From contig OY762279.1 in the NCBI GenBank assembly GCA_963665455.1, forward strand, positions 2,294,001 through 2,358,000: 64,000 nt of DNA, read 5' to 3'. The notes under the pieces are model-generated. The model was not told the origin of the DNA and ran no database searches. It saw only the letters and a list, made by a program, of their open reading frames with translations. Origin of the DNA: VXNE01 sp963665455. Lineage in GTDB: Bacteria > Pseudomonadota > Gammaproteobacteria > Pseudomonadales > Azotimanducaceae. Positions 41,323 through 51,004 of this stretch are shown in pieces. The position numbers and the translations under genes were made by a program. Numbering within the stretch: position 1 is the first letter of the stretch; the number at the start of each line of letters is the position of its first letter.

Positions 41323-44085
41323 GTGACTACGTGCAGCCGTCAGATCCTGCCCGCCGCCGCGGCCTTGGCGACGCTCGTCGGGGCGGGGGCGCACGCGCAG
41401 GATGTCGGCGACGTCCAGCAGGAGCAGGAGTCGGCACCCGCCGTGGAGATGGCGGACCCCAACGCCATCGAAGAGGTGGTGGTACTCGGCCGCTTCAAGG
41501 CCGCCGCGACGGACATCGTCTCGGAACGGATCGAGAGCGACGTGCCCATAGACATGCTCGACGCCGAGGGTATTTCCCGCGTCGGCGACAGCGATGTCGC
41601 CCAGGCGCTGCGGCGCGTGCCGGGTCTGACGGTCGCACAAGGCAAGTTCGTCTACGTGCGCGGTCTCGGCGAGCGATACTCAAGCACGCTGCTGAACGGC
41701 GCGGCGGTCCCCTCGCCGGACCTCACCCGCAACGTCCTGCCGCTTGACATCTTTCCGACGGAAATCATCGATGCGCTCGCCGTACGGAAGAGTTTCTCTC
41801 CGGAGATGCCGGCGGCCTTCGGCGGGGGCAACGTGGACATCCGCACCAAGCAGGTGCCGGAGGACCGCGTCTTCAGCATCAAGATCAAGGCGGGCTGGAA
41901 CACGGGCAGCAGCGACGACGGCCTGTCGTACCGCGGCGGCGGCGACGACCGCATGGGTGAGGACGATGGCACCCGCGCCCTTTCGAGCCAGCTCCGCGAA
42001 GCCATACAGACGTACCGAGGCAGCTTCTCCGAGGTCAACATCCTCAACACCCTGCGCCGAGCCGGCGGCTCGCCGACCCTGGCGGACGCCCAGGCCATCA
42101 ACCGTCAGCTCGCGACCGCGCTGAATCGGGACATCGACATCGGCCCGGAAGACCTCTCGCCCGACGTGAAGGGCGAGGTGACGGGCGGCTATCGGTGGTT
42201 CCTGGGCGAGCACTGGGAGTTCGGCTTCCTCGCCCTCGGTTCGTACGCCAACAACTGGCGGAACCGCAACCGGATCAACCGCAACGTGGCGAATCCGGAG
42301 ACCGACTTCTCGCGCACGCAGCGCACCGTCGAATCCGTGAACGTCACGGGCATCGGCAACCTCGGCCTGCGCTTCACGGACGACCACGAGATCGGCACGA
42401 TGAGCATGCTGTTGCGCAACACCGAGGACGACGCGTCGTTCTCCCTGACTTGCCGGCAGGGCCAGTTCAACGACTGCGCGGACGACAACCCCACCCAGGG
42501 CCGCGTGGCGGACATTCGTTTCGAGCAACGCCAGCTGATCGTCAACCAGATACGTGGCGAACACACACTCGGAGACGACACCTTCGAGATCTTCCCGTTC
42601 CTGGAGCGGCTCCGCTTCATCCGCGACGCCACGGTGACGTGGTACTACTCCGAAGCAAAGGCCACCACGAACATTCCGAACGAGGTGCGCGTCGGCATGC
42701 TCGACGTGCTGGACGCCCCGTACGGCGATGTCGTAAGCACCAACGTCCGCTCGTCGGGCACCGCCGGAGACTTCCGCTTCTCGGACCTTGCGGACGACGT
42801 CGAGACCTGGGGTTCGGACGTCACCTTCCCCTTCCGCGTGGGTAGCTGGGACATCGAACTGTCCGCCGGCTACGACTACGCGCGCAAGGCCCGCTCCTAC
42901 GAACAAATCTCCTTAGGGCTAGGCAGCACGGCGCCGGGCTTCAACGCGATCAGCGAGGGAACGCCGAGCGAGGTGTTCTCCGACGCCAACCTAACCAACC
43001 CAGAGAACGGATTCATTACGCTCCTCGGCGTCGGGGGCTTCGGCCTCGAGAGCTACTACGCGGCGCAGACCACCGAAGCGACGTACGGCAAGTTCGACAT
43101 CCTGATCGACGAAACCTGGCGCATCTCCGGTGGTGCGCGCTGGGAGAACTTCATCCAGGTATCCGTGCCCGTGGACCTGTTGGAGTTCGGCGGCAACCGG
43201 ATTCCCTTCTCGGCGGAGGAGATCGCCAACGCCACCATCAACGAGGACGACATCCATCCCTCCCTGGCCCTCACGTACATCCGGCCGGGCTTCTGGTCGG
43301 ACGAGTTCCAGTTGCGCTTCAGTTGGGGGGAGACGGTGGCGCGGCCGGATCTCAGGGAGGTATCACAATCGACGTATATCGACCCGCTGACCGAAGCCCG
43401 GGTGCGGGGCAATCCCTACCTCGTGCCCTCGACACTAACCAACTTCGACTTCCGCGGCGAGTGGTTCTGGGACAACGGCGACAACTTCACGATTTCCGCC
43501 TTCTACAAGGATGTTGCGGACCCGATCGAAACGCTCCAGGGTGCGGCGACGGAAGACAACATCGTGTTTAACTTCGTCAACGCCGGCTCCGTCGAGATCT
43601 ACGGTGCCGAGGTAGAGGGCCTGAAGAGCCTCGGCTTCCTGGGGGGCCGGGTGGGCGACTGGATCGATCAGTTCTACATCGCCGGCAACGTCACGTTGTC
43701 GGACTCCAAGCTCGACATCCGCGCCGGGGGCCTCGCCGGGAACATCACGAATACCTCGCGGCGGATGACGCAGCAGTCCGAGTGGGTTGTCAACGTACAG
43801 CTCGGCTTCGACTCCTTCGACGGCCAACATGGCGCGACGCTCGTCTACAACAGCTTCGGCGAGCGCATCTTCTTCGCCGGCATCGAGAGCTTCGACGATG
43901 CATACGAGCAGCCGTTCCATGCGCTCGACTTCGTCTATAGCTGGTTCGCCACGGAGAACCTCACACTGAAGGTGCGCGTTAAGAACCTGCTCGACCAGAG
44001 CGTGGAGATCGAGCAGGAGGGCGTAATGATCCTGGAGCAGGACGTGGGCACGACGGCCGTCGTCGATATCAAGTGGGAGTTGTAG
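41323..44085 (+). CDS. TonB-dependent outer-membrane receptor
   Basis: A 920-residue receptor. The signal peptide ends ...GAHAQ. The TonB box region is IEEVVVLGRF. The plug domain contains VAQALRRVPGLTVAQGKF, VYVRGLGERYSSTLLNGA and FSPEMPAAFGGGNVDIRTK. A 22-strand-type barrel fills the rest, ending in an aromatic-rich C-terminus (VVDIKWEL). It imports a ligand too large for porins. The ligand is unknown, but the PhoB box and lipoprotein partner point to a phosphate-containing compound. The GTG start lies 1 bp after the lipoprotein stop, so expression is coupled. Convergent with the AAC(3)-like gene, overlapping by 17 bp. Confidence 0.95.
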   Translation: MTTCSRQILPAAAALATLVGAGAHAQDVGDVQQEQESAPAVEMADPNAIEEVVVLGRFKAAATDIVSERIESDVPIDMLDAEGISRVGDSDVAQALRRVPGLTVAQGKFVYVRGLGERYSSTLLNGAAVPSPDLTRNVLPLDIFPTEIIDALAVRKSFSPEMPAAFGGGNVDIRTKQVPEDRVFSIKIKAGWNTGSSDDGLSYRGGGDDRMGEDDGTRALSSQLREAIQTYRGSFSEVNILNTLRRAGGSPTLADAQAINRQLATALNRDIDIGPEDLSPDVKGEVTGGYRWFLGEHWEFGFLALGSYANNWRNRNRINRNVANPETDFSRTQRTVESVNVTGIGNLGLRFTDDHEIGTMSMLLRNTEDDASFSLTCRQGQFNDCADDNPTQGRVADIRFEQRQLIVNQIRGEHTLGDDTFEIFPFLERLRFIRDATVTWYYSEAKATTNIPNEVRVGMLDVLDAPYGDVVSTNVRSSGTAGDFRFSDLADDVETWGSDVTFPFRVGSWDIELSAGYDYARKARSYEQISLGLGSTAPGFNAISEGTPSEVFSDANLTNPENGFITLLGVGGFGLESYYAAQTTEATYGKFDILIDETWRISGGARWENFIQVSVPVDLLEFGGNRIPFSAEEIANATINEDDIHPSLALTYIRPGFWSDEFQLRFSWGETVARPDLREVSQSTYIDPLTEARVRGNPYLVPSTLTNFDFRGEWFWDNGDNFTISAFYKDVADPIETLQGAATEDNIVFNFVNAGSVEIYGAEVEGLKSLGFLGGRVGDWIDQFYIAGNVTLSDSKLDIRAGGLAGNITNTSRRMTQQSEWVVNVQLGFDSFDGQHGATLVYNSFGERIFFAGIESFDDAYEQPFHALDFVYSWFATENLTLKVRVKNLLDQSVEIEQEGVMILEQDVGTTAVVDIKWEL

Positions 44086-44935
44086 GGGGTTCGGGGTCTG
44101 GCTGCCCGGAGCGATGCTTGGCCAGCCACCCTTCCGCATAGTCCACGATCGCCCGCACGCGCATCAGACGGCCCTCGCCCCAGCCGAGGCCCCCGCGCCT
44201 TTCTTGGCCGGTTTCGCGCGCGAAGTCCTCTCCGAGCGCGGCGAAGTCTCCATCGTCGGGGAGGACCTCCTCGAAGCGAACCCACCGTCGCTCGTCGTCC
44301 ACGCACATCGGCGCGCCTTCCATGCCGGTGCGCTTGCCCGGAAAGTCCGCCCGGTATTCGCCGAGGTGAATCGCCGTGTTGTTGCCGTGGCCGACGCCGG
44401 CGAGCAGCACGTGGGCGCCGAGGTCGTGGAGCCGTGCCAGGGGCGAGCGCTCCCCGAACATGGACCCGAGGGGATGCTCACCCACGATGCGGTCCCGGGC
44501 GGGGCCGAGGGCGGCGAAGGAGACGTGGGGATGCGCGCTGCGCCGGACCCCGGGATGGGTGCGGAAGGATTCGGCGACCGCGCCCATGTTGCGCGTGGGC
44601 GTGCGGGCCGGGTCATAGGCGGGCATTTCCTCGCGGATCGTCTCCCACCAGGACTCGGGAACCGGCGGTGCCCGCCAGCCGGCGGGATCGGTGAGTTGCC
44701 CGCTATGCGTGGGCATCACCAGCGTCCCCCGCGATCCGATGGTGTCGAGGAGGGCATCGATCACCGCCTGCGGGCCGCCGGCCACCCAACCGAGCCTCGA
44801 CATGGACGTGTGGACGATCACCGTCGCGCCTTCAGTCAGGCCAATCGCCCGGAAGTCCGCCCCGAGGCTTGCGCGCGTGACCGGCCTGCGTCCGGCCGCG
44901 TCAATGCCGGCCAGCAACTCCGTCTCGCTGGTCAC
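44069..44935 (-). CDS. Aminoglycoside 3-N-acetyltransferase (AAC(3)) family protein
   Basis: A 288-residue acetyl-CoA-dependent N-acyltransferase of the AAC(3)/YokD family. It shows VIVHTSMSRLGWVAGGPQAV, TLVMPTHSG, NMGAVAESFRTHPGVRRSAHP and LLAGVGHGNNTAIHLGEY, the CoA and substrate-site motifs. Family members acetylate aminoglycosides, but many environmental ones have other substrates, and resistance should not be assumed. The GTG at 44935 overlaps the stop of the BCCT gene by 4 bases, so it is co-translated with that transporter. Confidence 0.85.
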   Translation of the reverse strand: MTSETELLAGIDAAGRRPVTRASLGADFRAIGLTEGATVIVHTSMSRLGWVAGGPQAVIDALLDTIGSRGTLVMPTHSGQLTDPAGWRAPPVPESWWETIREEMPAYDPARTPTRNMGAVAESFRTHPGVRRSAHPHVSFAALGPARDRIVGEHPLGSMFGERSPLARLHDLGAHVLLAGVGHGNNTAIHLGEYRADFPGKRTGMEGAPMCVDDERRWVRFEEVLPDDGDFAALGEDFARETGQERRGGLGWGEGRLMRVRAIVDYAEGWLAKHRSGQPDPEPPTTPT

Positions 44936-46479
44936 TCCCGCAGCGACCGCCAGAGCGAGACCGTCATCGCCACGCCGATCACCAGCAATGGCAACGACAC
45001 CACCAGGACCGCGGACTGAATCGCGCGCAGCCCGCCCACGATGAGCAGCGTGATCGGCAGCACCGCCAGGGCGAAGGCCCAGAACACGCGATTCGCCCGG
45101 TGTGGATTGCCCCCCGCCGGCATCTTCCGGGTGACCGACGCGGCGATGGCATAGGACGCGGAGTCGTAGGTGGTGGCGACGAAGATCAACGCCATCACGA
45201 TGAAGGCGACCAGCGGCAGCGGCTGAAGGGGGAGCGCCGCGACGACTTGGGCAATCGCCGTGTCCGCGTGGCCCGCGCCCACGAGTTCCCGCACCGGCAC
45301 GATGCCCTCCATGTCCATCCACATCGCGGCATTGCCGATGGTGACGTAGAACAGGGCGCAGCCGAGGGCGCCGAAGCCGACCATGCCGAGAATGAGCTGC
45401 TTGAGGGTCCGCCCCCGGGAAATGCGGGTGACGAAGAGCCCCATGTAGGGTCCATACGCGAGCCACCAGGCCCAGTAGAAGATGCTCCAGTCCTCGACGA
45501 AGCCGGTCTCGAGGATGGGATCGGTCCAGGTATTGAGCCGGATGAACTCCTGGAGCATCAGCCCGATGCTGTTCGTGCCGAGTTCGAGTTGGAACCCCGT
45601 CGGCCCCGCGAGCAGCACGAACAGGGCGAACCCGCCGGCGATGGCCACGTTGACGTCGGAGAAACGCCGGATGCCCCGGTCGAGGCCCCGATAGACACTG
45701 AAGGCGAAGAGCGCGACCGCGAGCAGCACGATCGCGACGTCGAGGGTGTGGGACTCGGCGATACCGAAGAGTTCCGACACGCTGGCCGCGATCATGGGGG
45801 TGCCGAGGCCGAGGGACGTGCCCGTGCCCCCGACCAGGGCGATGACGAACACGAAATCCACCGCGCGCCCGACCGGCCGCTGGCCCACGTCGTCGCCGAA
45901 GATGCCGACCAGCGAGGTCGAGAGACGCAGCGAGGCGACGCGGCGCTGGTAGTACGGATAGGCGATGGCCACGGTGGGCAGGCAATAGAGGCACCACGCC
46001 GATAGCCCCCAGTGGAAGATGCCGTAGGTCGCGGACCACTCCCGCGCTTCGGGCGAACCGGGCTCGTGGCCGAAGGGCGGTGCGTCGAGGTAGTAGGCCC
46101 ACTCGATGACGGACCAGTAGATGAGCCCGGCGCCGATGCCGGCGCAGAACAGCATCGCCATCCAGGAGAGATTGCCGAAGTCGGGCGTGGCGTCCTCGCC
46201 CCCCAGGCGCCGCGCGCCGTACTTGCCGAAGGCGAGCACCCCCAAGACGATCGTGGCGGCGAGGGTGACCCACTGATAGAGCAACCCCATCTCGCCGGCG
46301 ATCCAGTCGTAGAGGGCGGTGACCACCACGGAGGCCTGTTCGGGAAACAGCGCCATCGGCACGCAGGCGGCCACGATCAGGCCGACGCAGGCGCCGAACA
46401 GGACGCGGTCGATGCCGGATGCGGGACGGGTGGAGGGGAGGGTGCCGCGCTCGACGGCGGGACTCTGGGGTTGCGCCAT
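44932..46479 (-). CDS. BCCT-family betaine/carnitine/choline transporter
   Basis: A 515-residue inner-membrane transporter with 12 hydrophobic segments. BCCT landmarks include MLFCAGIGAGLIYWSVIEWAYY (the glycine-rich TM3 segment), the tryptophan-rich SIFYWAWWLAYGPYMGLF, and VTRISRGRTLKQLILG. It moves a quaternary ammonium or related zwitterion using Na+ or H+. The internal ATG at 46479 is chosen; an upstream extension is not hydrophobic and is unlikely. The downstream AAC(3)-like gene is coupled, so that enzyme may modify the imported amine. This last idea is inference. Confidence 0.93.
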   Translation of the reverse strand: MAQPQSPAVERGTLPSTRPASGIDRVLFGACVGLIVAACVPMALFPEQASVVVTALYDWIAGEMGLLYQWVTLAATIVLGVLAFGKYGARRLGGEDATPDFGNLSWMAMLFCAGIGAGLIYWSVIEWAYYLDAPPFGHEPGSPEAREWSATYGIFHWGLSAWCLYCLPTVAIAYPYYQRRVASLRLSTSLVGIFGDDVGQRPVGRAVDFVFVIALVGGTGTSLGLGTPMIAASVSELFGIAESHTLDVAIVLLAVALFAFSVYRGLDRGIRRFSDVNVAIAGGFALFVLLAGPTGFQLELGTNSIGLMLQEFIRLNTWTDPILETGFVEDWSIFYWAWWLAYGPYMGLFVTRISRGRTLKQLILGMVGFGALGCALFYVTIGNAAMWMDMEGIVPVRELVGAGHADTAIAQVVAALPLQPLPLVAFIVMALIFVATTYDSASYAIAASVTRKMPAGGNPHRANRVFWAFALAVLPITLLIVGGLRAIQSAVLVVSLPLLVIGVAMTVSLWRSLRE

Positions 46480-46549
46480 GCGGTGCGCCGGTGGTGGCAA
46501 TCGCGACAGTCTGTCCGATGCGGCGGGCAATCGCCAGCGCGGTTCGGCA

Positions 46550-47125
46550 TCAAGGACGCTGTGCTGCCTCCACTCGGCTGGCGAACGTGTCTATCTCCCG
46601 CACCGTCCGCAAGCGCACGAAGCGGATGTGGGACCAGCGTGGATCCGTCATCCAGCCGAGCATGTCCCGACGCTTGCGGTGGTGGTGGAAGAGGATCCAG
46701 TATAGGAGGGAGTCGGCACCCCGCCACAGCGCGAATTGCGGCCAGAACCGCTCGATGTTCGTGCCCCACAACAGTTCGCGGCGGTGCCAGCGTCGCCACG
46801 ACCGCCGGAAGAAGCGGGCGAGCAGTACGCGCAGGGGGAGGTCGAGCCAGATGATCGTCTCCAGCCGGGACCAGAACGCCCGTTGGGAATGGGCGGAATA
46901 GGAGCCCGCGACGATCCACGCGTCGCCCCGCGTGGCGTTCCGGATGCGCCGGTGCAGCTCGTCCGGATCCGTTTCGTTGAGTCCGACCCACCCGGGCAAC
47001 CAGTTGAGCGCGTCCAGCTCCACGAAATCCGCCCCGAGGGCCTGCGCCAGCCGCTGGGCAAGGGTGCTCTTGCCGGAGTTGCTGTTGCCGATGACGTGTA
47101 CGCGACGACCGATCCCGAACGGGTG
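46550..47125 (-). CDS. P-loop kinase-like (adenylate-kinase-related) protein, start unresolved
   Basis: The frame reads HPFGIGRRVHVIGNSNSGKS, with Walker A GNSNSGKST at 47063-47089, then VELDALNWLPGWVGL, WIVAGSYSAHSQRAFWSRLE, WLDLPLRVLLARFF and ERFWPQ. It resembles small nucleotide or topology-modulation kinase proteins (AAA_17/FlaR-like). No ATG, GTG or TTG occurs in frame upstream of the Walker A site. Only GTG at 47023 is available, and that would omit the P-loop. The start is therefore lost or non-canonical, or a frameshift hides it. Left end given as 47125, the last plausible codon (His) of the conserved region. Confidence 0.6.
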   Translation of the reverse strand, partial: HPFGIGRRVHVIGNSNSGKSTLAQRLAQALGADFVELDALNWLPGWVGLNETDPDELHRRIRNATRGDAWIVAGSYSAHSQRAFWSRLETIIWLDLPLRVLLARFFRRSWRRWHRRELLWGTNIERFWPQFALWRGADSLLYWILFHHHRKRRDMLGWMTDPRWSHIRFVRLRTVREIDTFASRVEAAQRP

Positions 47126-47336
47126 GCCGCCGTCCGCGAACGCCTGGCCGTTGTTCGCGAACGGGTCGTTCGTGCAGTGTCCGATTGCATGTTGCGCCCT
47201 GCGGTGAGAAAACTGCCGCGGTCGCGTCCGACCGAGCGCCTGCCGGGGTGGCGCGCGAGCTTACTGCCGGACGAGGCGACGGTAAACGGCAGCCGACGGG
47301 ATACGGGAGGGGGCGCGAAGCGCGGGGGAGGGGCGA

Positions 47337-48182
47337 ATGACGCAATCACGCATCACGTTCATGAGCACGGTCCCGCCCTGGGAGTGCGACGCGGTCGATC
47401 ACTTCACGGTCGGCTACTACTTCGAGAAGCTCGAGCACGCGACGGCCGCGGCGCTGGCGGCTTGCGGCTTGGACCCCACCGATCCGGACGCGCTACGGAT
47501 GACGCGCTGCCAGGTCCGCTTCGACGCGGAGTTGCGCAAGGGGGATGTCTACCGCATCGAGACCGTGCCCCTTGGCCGGGACGTGCTCGGACACGTGCTG
47601 TTCAACGCCGAGACCGACGCCGTGTGCACGCGCTTCCACCAGTCGCTGTCGGCGCCGGTCCCGGACATGCCGATGCCCGCTGAAGAGCCCCGTTCCGTGG
47701 AGGTCGCGTGGGATTGGGCCGATGGTGGCGCGGCCATGGAGGGCGCGTCGGGCCCGGCCGGCGCGATTTGGCTCGACACGGGCAGGGACATGGTGACGGC
47801 GGCGGATCACGGCCTCCCGGGCCGCCTGAGCGCCCGCTCCTGCGTGCTGCGTTTCTCCGCCGCGGGCGAACACTTGCGCACCCGAGTCGGGATGACGCCG
47901 AGCTACGCCAGGGATCGGAGCGTCGGCTTCTCGACCGTGCGCTTCGATTTCCACCACGGAGGGGATGCCGATGTCGGCACGCCGCTGGCGACCCGCTCGT
48001 GCGTCACCCACGTTGGACGCACCTCGCTCGCCATTGAACATCGGTTGTCCCGGGTCGTGGACGGCGTGGAGGTGGCGCGCCTGACCCAGGTGGGCGTGCA
48101 TCTCGACAAGGCCCGGCGGCGTCCCGCGCCGTGGCCGGAGGGGATTGTCGAAACGGCGCGGGAGTTGCTGCCGAAGGGGTAG
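47337..48182 (+). CDS. Tandem hot-dog fold acyl-CoA thioesterase-like protein
   Basis: A 281-residue protein with two hot-dog-like halves of about 130 residues. The first shows TVPPWECDAVDHFTVGYYFE, with the Asp and His region of 4-hydroxybenzoyl-CoA thioesterases, then CQVRFDAELRKGDVYRIE. The second shows RTRVGMTPSYARDRSVGF, FDFHHGGDADVG and THVGRTSLAIEHRL. GGGGAGG lies 7 bases before the ATG. It probably hydrolyses acyl-CoA thioesters or binds a related ligand. It is divergent from the P-loop kinase gene and convergent with the carbonic anhydrase gene. Confidence 0.75.
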   Translation: MTQSRITFMSTVPPWECDAVDHFTVGYYFEKLEHATAAALAACGLDPTDPDALRMTRCQVRFDAELRKGDVYRIETVPLGRDVLGHVLFNAETDAVCTRFHQSLSAPVPDMPMPAEEPRSVEVAWDWADGGAAMEGASGPAGAIWLDTGRDMVTAADHGLPGRLSARSCVLRFSAAGEHLRTRVGMTPSYARDRSVGFSTVRFDFHHGGDADVGTPLATRSCVTHVGRTSLAIEHRLSRVVDGVEVARLTQVGVHLDKARRRPAPWPEGIVETARELLPKG

Positions 48183-48194
48183 AACGATGGGGCG

Positions 48195-49028
48195 CTACGG
48201 TTGACCGAGATCCCCGATGGGCGCGAGCAATTCCAGCGTGGTCACCAACTGCCGCACGCCGTGCGAACCAGTCTCGTTGAACACGTTCCCCTGTTCCGCC
48301 CAACGGTGCAGCGAATGGATGTCGAGCCGTGCGCACCGCGGCCGCACGTTCCACGTCACGCGGGCCGGGGAGCAGTTGCTCTGATCGTACGACGGCCCGG
48401 TCGTCGATCCACGGAACAGCACCGGCTCGCCAGTCGAAGACGGAATCGATTTCGCTTGGTGGCGGCCATCGACGACGTTGCCACCATACGCCATCGTGGC
48501 GAAGTCGAGGGCGTCCGGGTCGTTGACCACGAGGAACGCTTGAGCCTCCACGCGGAGAACGGGGTCGCCGCAGCCCTCCGGGACGCAAGCGCCAAGCCCT
48601 TCCCCCGGCGACGCGTCGCAGGAGGTGTGCACCCAGTGCACTTCTATCGTGTCGCCCGGTTCCACGCCCTGGTAGGCCCCGGGTGCCGGCGCAAGCTCAG
48701 CCTCGCCGAGGTCGGGCGTTTCGTTGCAAGCGAAGCCGCCGTCCTCGGTGTCGCCGACGAAGATGCCGAATCCGGGTCCCTTGTGTTCGGCGTGGGTGTG
48801 CGTGTGGATGTTGCAGAGGTTCATTTCGCTGGCCGGCGGGGCGAGCGGGAACGTTTCGGTGTTGAGCCCGGACGTGCTCGCGATATCGCGCGGCGTTTGC
48901 GGCCCCATGTCGATGCAAAGCTTCGCGCCGGTCGTGTCCCCGCCGCCGGGGGACGCCGTGGTGTCCGCTGCGGCCTGTATGCCGCAACCAATAGCTAACA
49001 GGACGAGGGCGAGAGCCGTGTGCTTCAT
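48195..49028 (-). CDS. Delta-class carbonic anhydrase (exported lipoprotein)
   Basis: A 277-residue secreted enzyme, first described in diatoms and also present in bacteria. The signal ends LLAIGC, a lipobox. The zinc site is likely in NIHTHTHAEHKG at 73-84, with further His residues at VHWVH (131 and 134). Other family features are GDTIEVHWVHTSC, VEAQAFLVVNDPDALDF, SSTGEPVLFRGSTTGPSYD and HGVRQLVTTLELLAP. It would interconvert CO2 and bicarbonate outside the cytoplasm. The ORF has its own start and is not obviously in an operon. Confidence 0.88.
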   Translation of the reverse strand: MKHTALALVLLAIGCGIQAAADTTASPGGGDTTGAKLCIDMGPQTPRDIASTSGLNTETFPLAPPASEMNLCNIHTHTHAEHKGPGFGIFVGDTEDGGFACNETPDLGEAELAPAPGAYQGVEPGDTIEVHWVHTSCDASPGEGLGACVPEGCGDPVLRVEAQAFLVVNDPDALDFATMAYGGNVVDGRHQAKSIPSSTGEPVLFRGSTTGPSYDQSNCSPARVTWNVRPRCARLDIHSLHRWAEQGNVFNETGSHGVRQLVTTLELLAPIGDLGQP

Positions 49029-49091
49029 GGGTAATGGACTCCGATGGTGCGTTGAATGGAGGGGAGATGATGCCGTGGCGTGGATGGTGGC

Positions 49092-50312
49092 CTACCCCGT
49101 GAACCGCGCCGGGTCGCCGATGGCGCCGGCATCGCGCAGGCCGGCGAGCCTTTCTTCCGATAGGCCGAGCTCCGCGGCAAGCAGTTCGTCGGTGTGCTCA
49201 CCGAGCCGAGGCGGGTTGCGCAGGTCCACTTGGGACTCCGACAGGCGCGGCGCGAAGCCGAGCAGGGGTACCTCCCCGTGTACGGGAAGCTCCATGCGAT
49301 GCACGAACCCCCGGGAGGTGAGGTGCCGGTCATGGTGCAGGTCACGGGTGTCCAAGGTCGCCGAACACGGGACCCCGGCGGCGGCGATCGTCTCCATGGC
49401 CTCGTACTTGGTGCGCTCGCCGCACCACCGCTCGATCTCGTCGTACAGGGCCTGCTCGTGCCGGACCCTCGCCTCCATGGTCTCGAAGCGCGGATCGAGG
49501 AGGAGATCCGGCCGCTCCATCGCGGCGCAGAGCCCGTCCCAATGGTCGGCGGTCACGGGCATGAGGTAGATGTAGTCGTTCGGCCCGAAGGGCTTGCACG
49601 GGTAGAGGTCCACGGGCGGCAGGCCGCCGGAGTTCCCGTTGCGCCCCGTCGCCTGGGTGCCCCACGCCGAGCCGATGAAGGCGCGGGTGCGGACGTAGTA
49701 GGTCATGGCCTCCTGCATCGACACCTCGATCTCCTGGCCGATGCTCGTGCGCTGCTTCTGCACGTACGCGGCGAGGATCGCCATGGCCGTCTGCACGCCG
49801 GTGCCCGCGTCGCCGGTGGTCGGCCCCGGCATCATCGGCGGACCGTCGGCCTCGCCGGTGATCGAGAAGGCGCCGGCCGCGGCCTGGGCCACCATGTCCA
49901 TGGAGCGGAAGCCCGCGTAGGGGCCGTCGGTGCCGAAGCCCTTGATGCGGGCGTAGATGATGCCGGGATGGACCGCCTTCAGGTCCTCGTAGGTGATGCC
50001 GAGCTTCTCGACCACGCCGGGGCCGTAGTTCTCGACGAACACGTCGAACTTCGGCACGAGTTCCAGGAAGAGCGCGCGTCCCTCCTCCGTCCGCAGGTTC
50101 ACCGCGATGCTGCGCTTGTTGGCGTTCCAGGCGCAGAAGTAGGCGGAGTAGTCCAGGTTCTCCGTCCGTCCAACGCCCCGGCCGGGGTCGCCGTACTCCG
50201 GCGCCTCCACCTTCACGACATCCGCCCCGAGCCACGCGAGCGCCTGGGTGCAGGACGTGCCCGCCTCGTATTGCGTCATGTCGAGAATGCGCATGCCATC
50301 CAAAGCGGCCAT
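49092..50312 (-). CDS. CaiB/BaiF family CoA-transferase (class III)
   Basis: A 406-residue CoA-transferase. It has LGADVVKVEAPEYGDPGR, NANKRSIAVNLRTEEGR, SGFGxxGPYA-type IKGFGTDGPYAGFRSMDM, and the catalytic Asp in GPTTGDAGTGVQTAMA. It transfers CoA between carboxylic acids in an interlocked dimer. The substrate cannot be inferred from sequence; formyl, carnitinyl and dicarboxylate CoA are all possible in the family. Divergent from the MmcQ gene. Confidence 0.93.
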   Translation of the reverse strand: MAALDGMRILDMTQYEAGTSCTQALAWLGADVVKVEAPEYGDPGRGVGRTENLDYSAYFCAWNANKRSIAVNLRTEEGRALFLELVPKFDVFVENYGPGVVEKLGITYEDLKAVHPGIIYARIKGFGTDGPYAGFRSMDMVAQAAAGAFSITGEADGPPMMPGPTTGDAGTGVQTAMAILAAYVQKQRTSIGQEIEVSMQEAMTYYVRTRAFIGSAWGTQATGRNGNSGGLPPVDLYPCKPFGPNDYIYLMPVTADHWDGLCAAMERPDLLLDPRFETMEARVRHEQALYDEIERWCGERTKYEAMETIAAAGVPCSATLDTRDLHHDRHLTSRGFVHRMELPVHGEVPLLGFAPRLSESQVDLRNPPRLGEHTDELLAAELGLSEERLAGLRDAGAIGDPARFTG

Positions 50313-50488
50313 GGGGGACTCCGCCGTAAGTCGAGGGAGGTAGTGAACACCCGCCGCCGCATGGGATCAACACGGCCGCGACCCGCTGGGAGCGGTGAAG
50401 AGGCTCGGCCCCCGTGGGGATCGCGCCCCGCCTGCCCCGATGTGGTGAAATCGGCGGGCTGCCGTGGACGACGTGGTGGAGGACGCGG

Positions 50489-50893
50489 ATGGCCGCGAAG
50501 GAACCGGTACCGATCAAGTTCCCGCCGGACGAGAAACTGGCGGCGCTCTTCGGGCGCGTCGTCGCGCTGGCGAGCCGTCTGCCGGGGGTGGTGGAGAGCA
50601 GGAGCTACGGCACGCCGTCGATCAAGGTCAAGCGCCGGCTGCTGGCCCGCCTACGTTCCGAAGCCGAGGATGGCCTCGCGATCCAGTGCGACTTCATGGA
50701 GCGCGAGATGCTCCTGCAGGCCGCGCCCGAGACGTTCTACATCACGGACCACTACGCCGACTATCCGATGGTGCTGGTCAACCTGGAGACCGTTCGCTGG
50801 GAGGCGATGCCCGGAATCCTCGAACACGGCTGGCGCCAGGTGGCCACGCCGGCCCTGCTGAAGGAGCTTTCGGCGCGATCGGTCGCGGAATAG
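50489..50893 (+). CDS. MmcQ/YjbR-family protein
   Basis: A 134-residue single-domain protein of the MmcQ/YjbR family. It reads FPPDEKLAALFGRVVALASR, ESRSYGTPSIKVKRRLLARL, FMEREMLLQAAPETFYITDHY and then MVLVNLETVRW. The YjbR fold resembles a DNA-binding domain, but most members are uncharacterised. The internal ATG at 50489 is chosen because GGAGG is 7 bases upstream. It lies 111 bp before the NYN-family gene on the same strand. Confidence 0.85.
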   Translation: MAAKEPVPIKFPPDEKLAALFGRVVALASRLPGVVESRSYGTPSIKVKRRLLARLRSEAEDGLAIQCDFMEREMLLQAAPETFYITDHYADYPMVLVNLETVRWEAMPGILEHGWRQVATPALLKELSARSVAE

Positions 50894-51004
50894 GGGGCAA
50901 CGCCCTGCCGGATCAAAAGCCCCGGGCCGCCCATGCGGACGCCGGACCATCGCGCTTCGTTCTACAATCGTTGCACATCAGGCCGCTGGGGAGCAGGGAC
51001 CGAC

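Noticed and set aside
44069..44935. Antibiotic resistance gene
   Set aside because: The protein is in the AAC(3) fold family, but it is coupled to a BCCT transporter and environmental members often act on other amines. Resistance is not supported.
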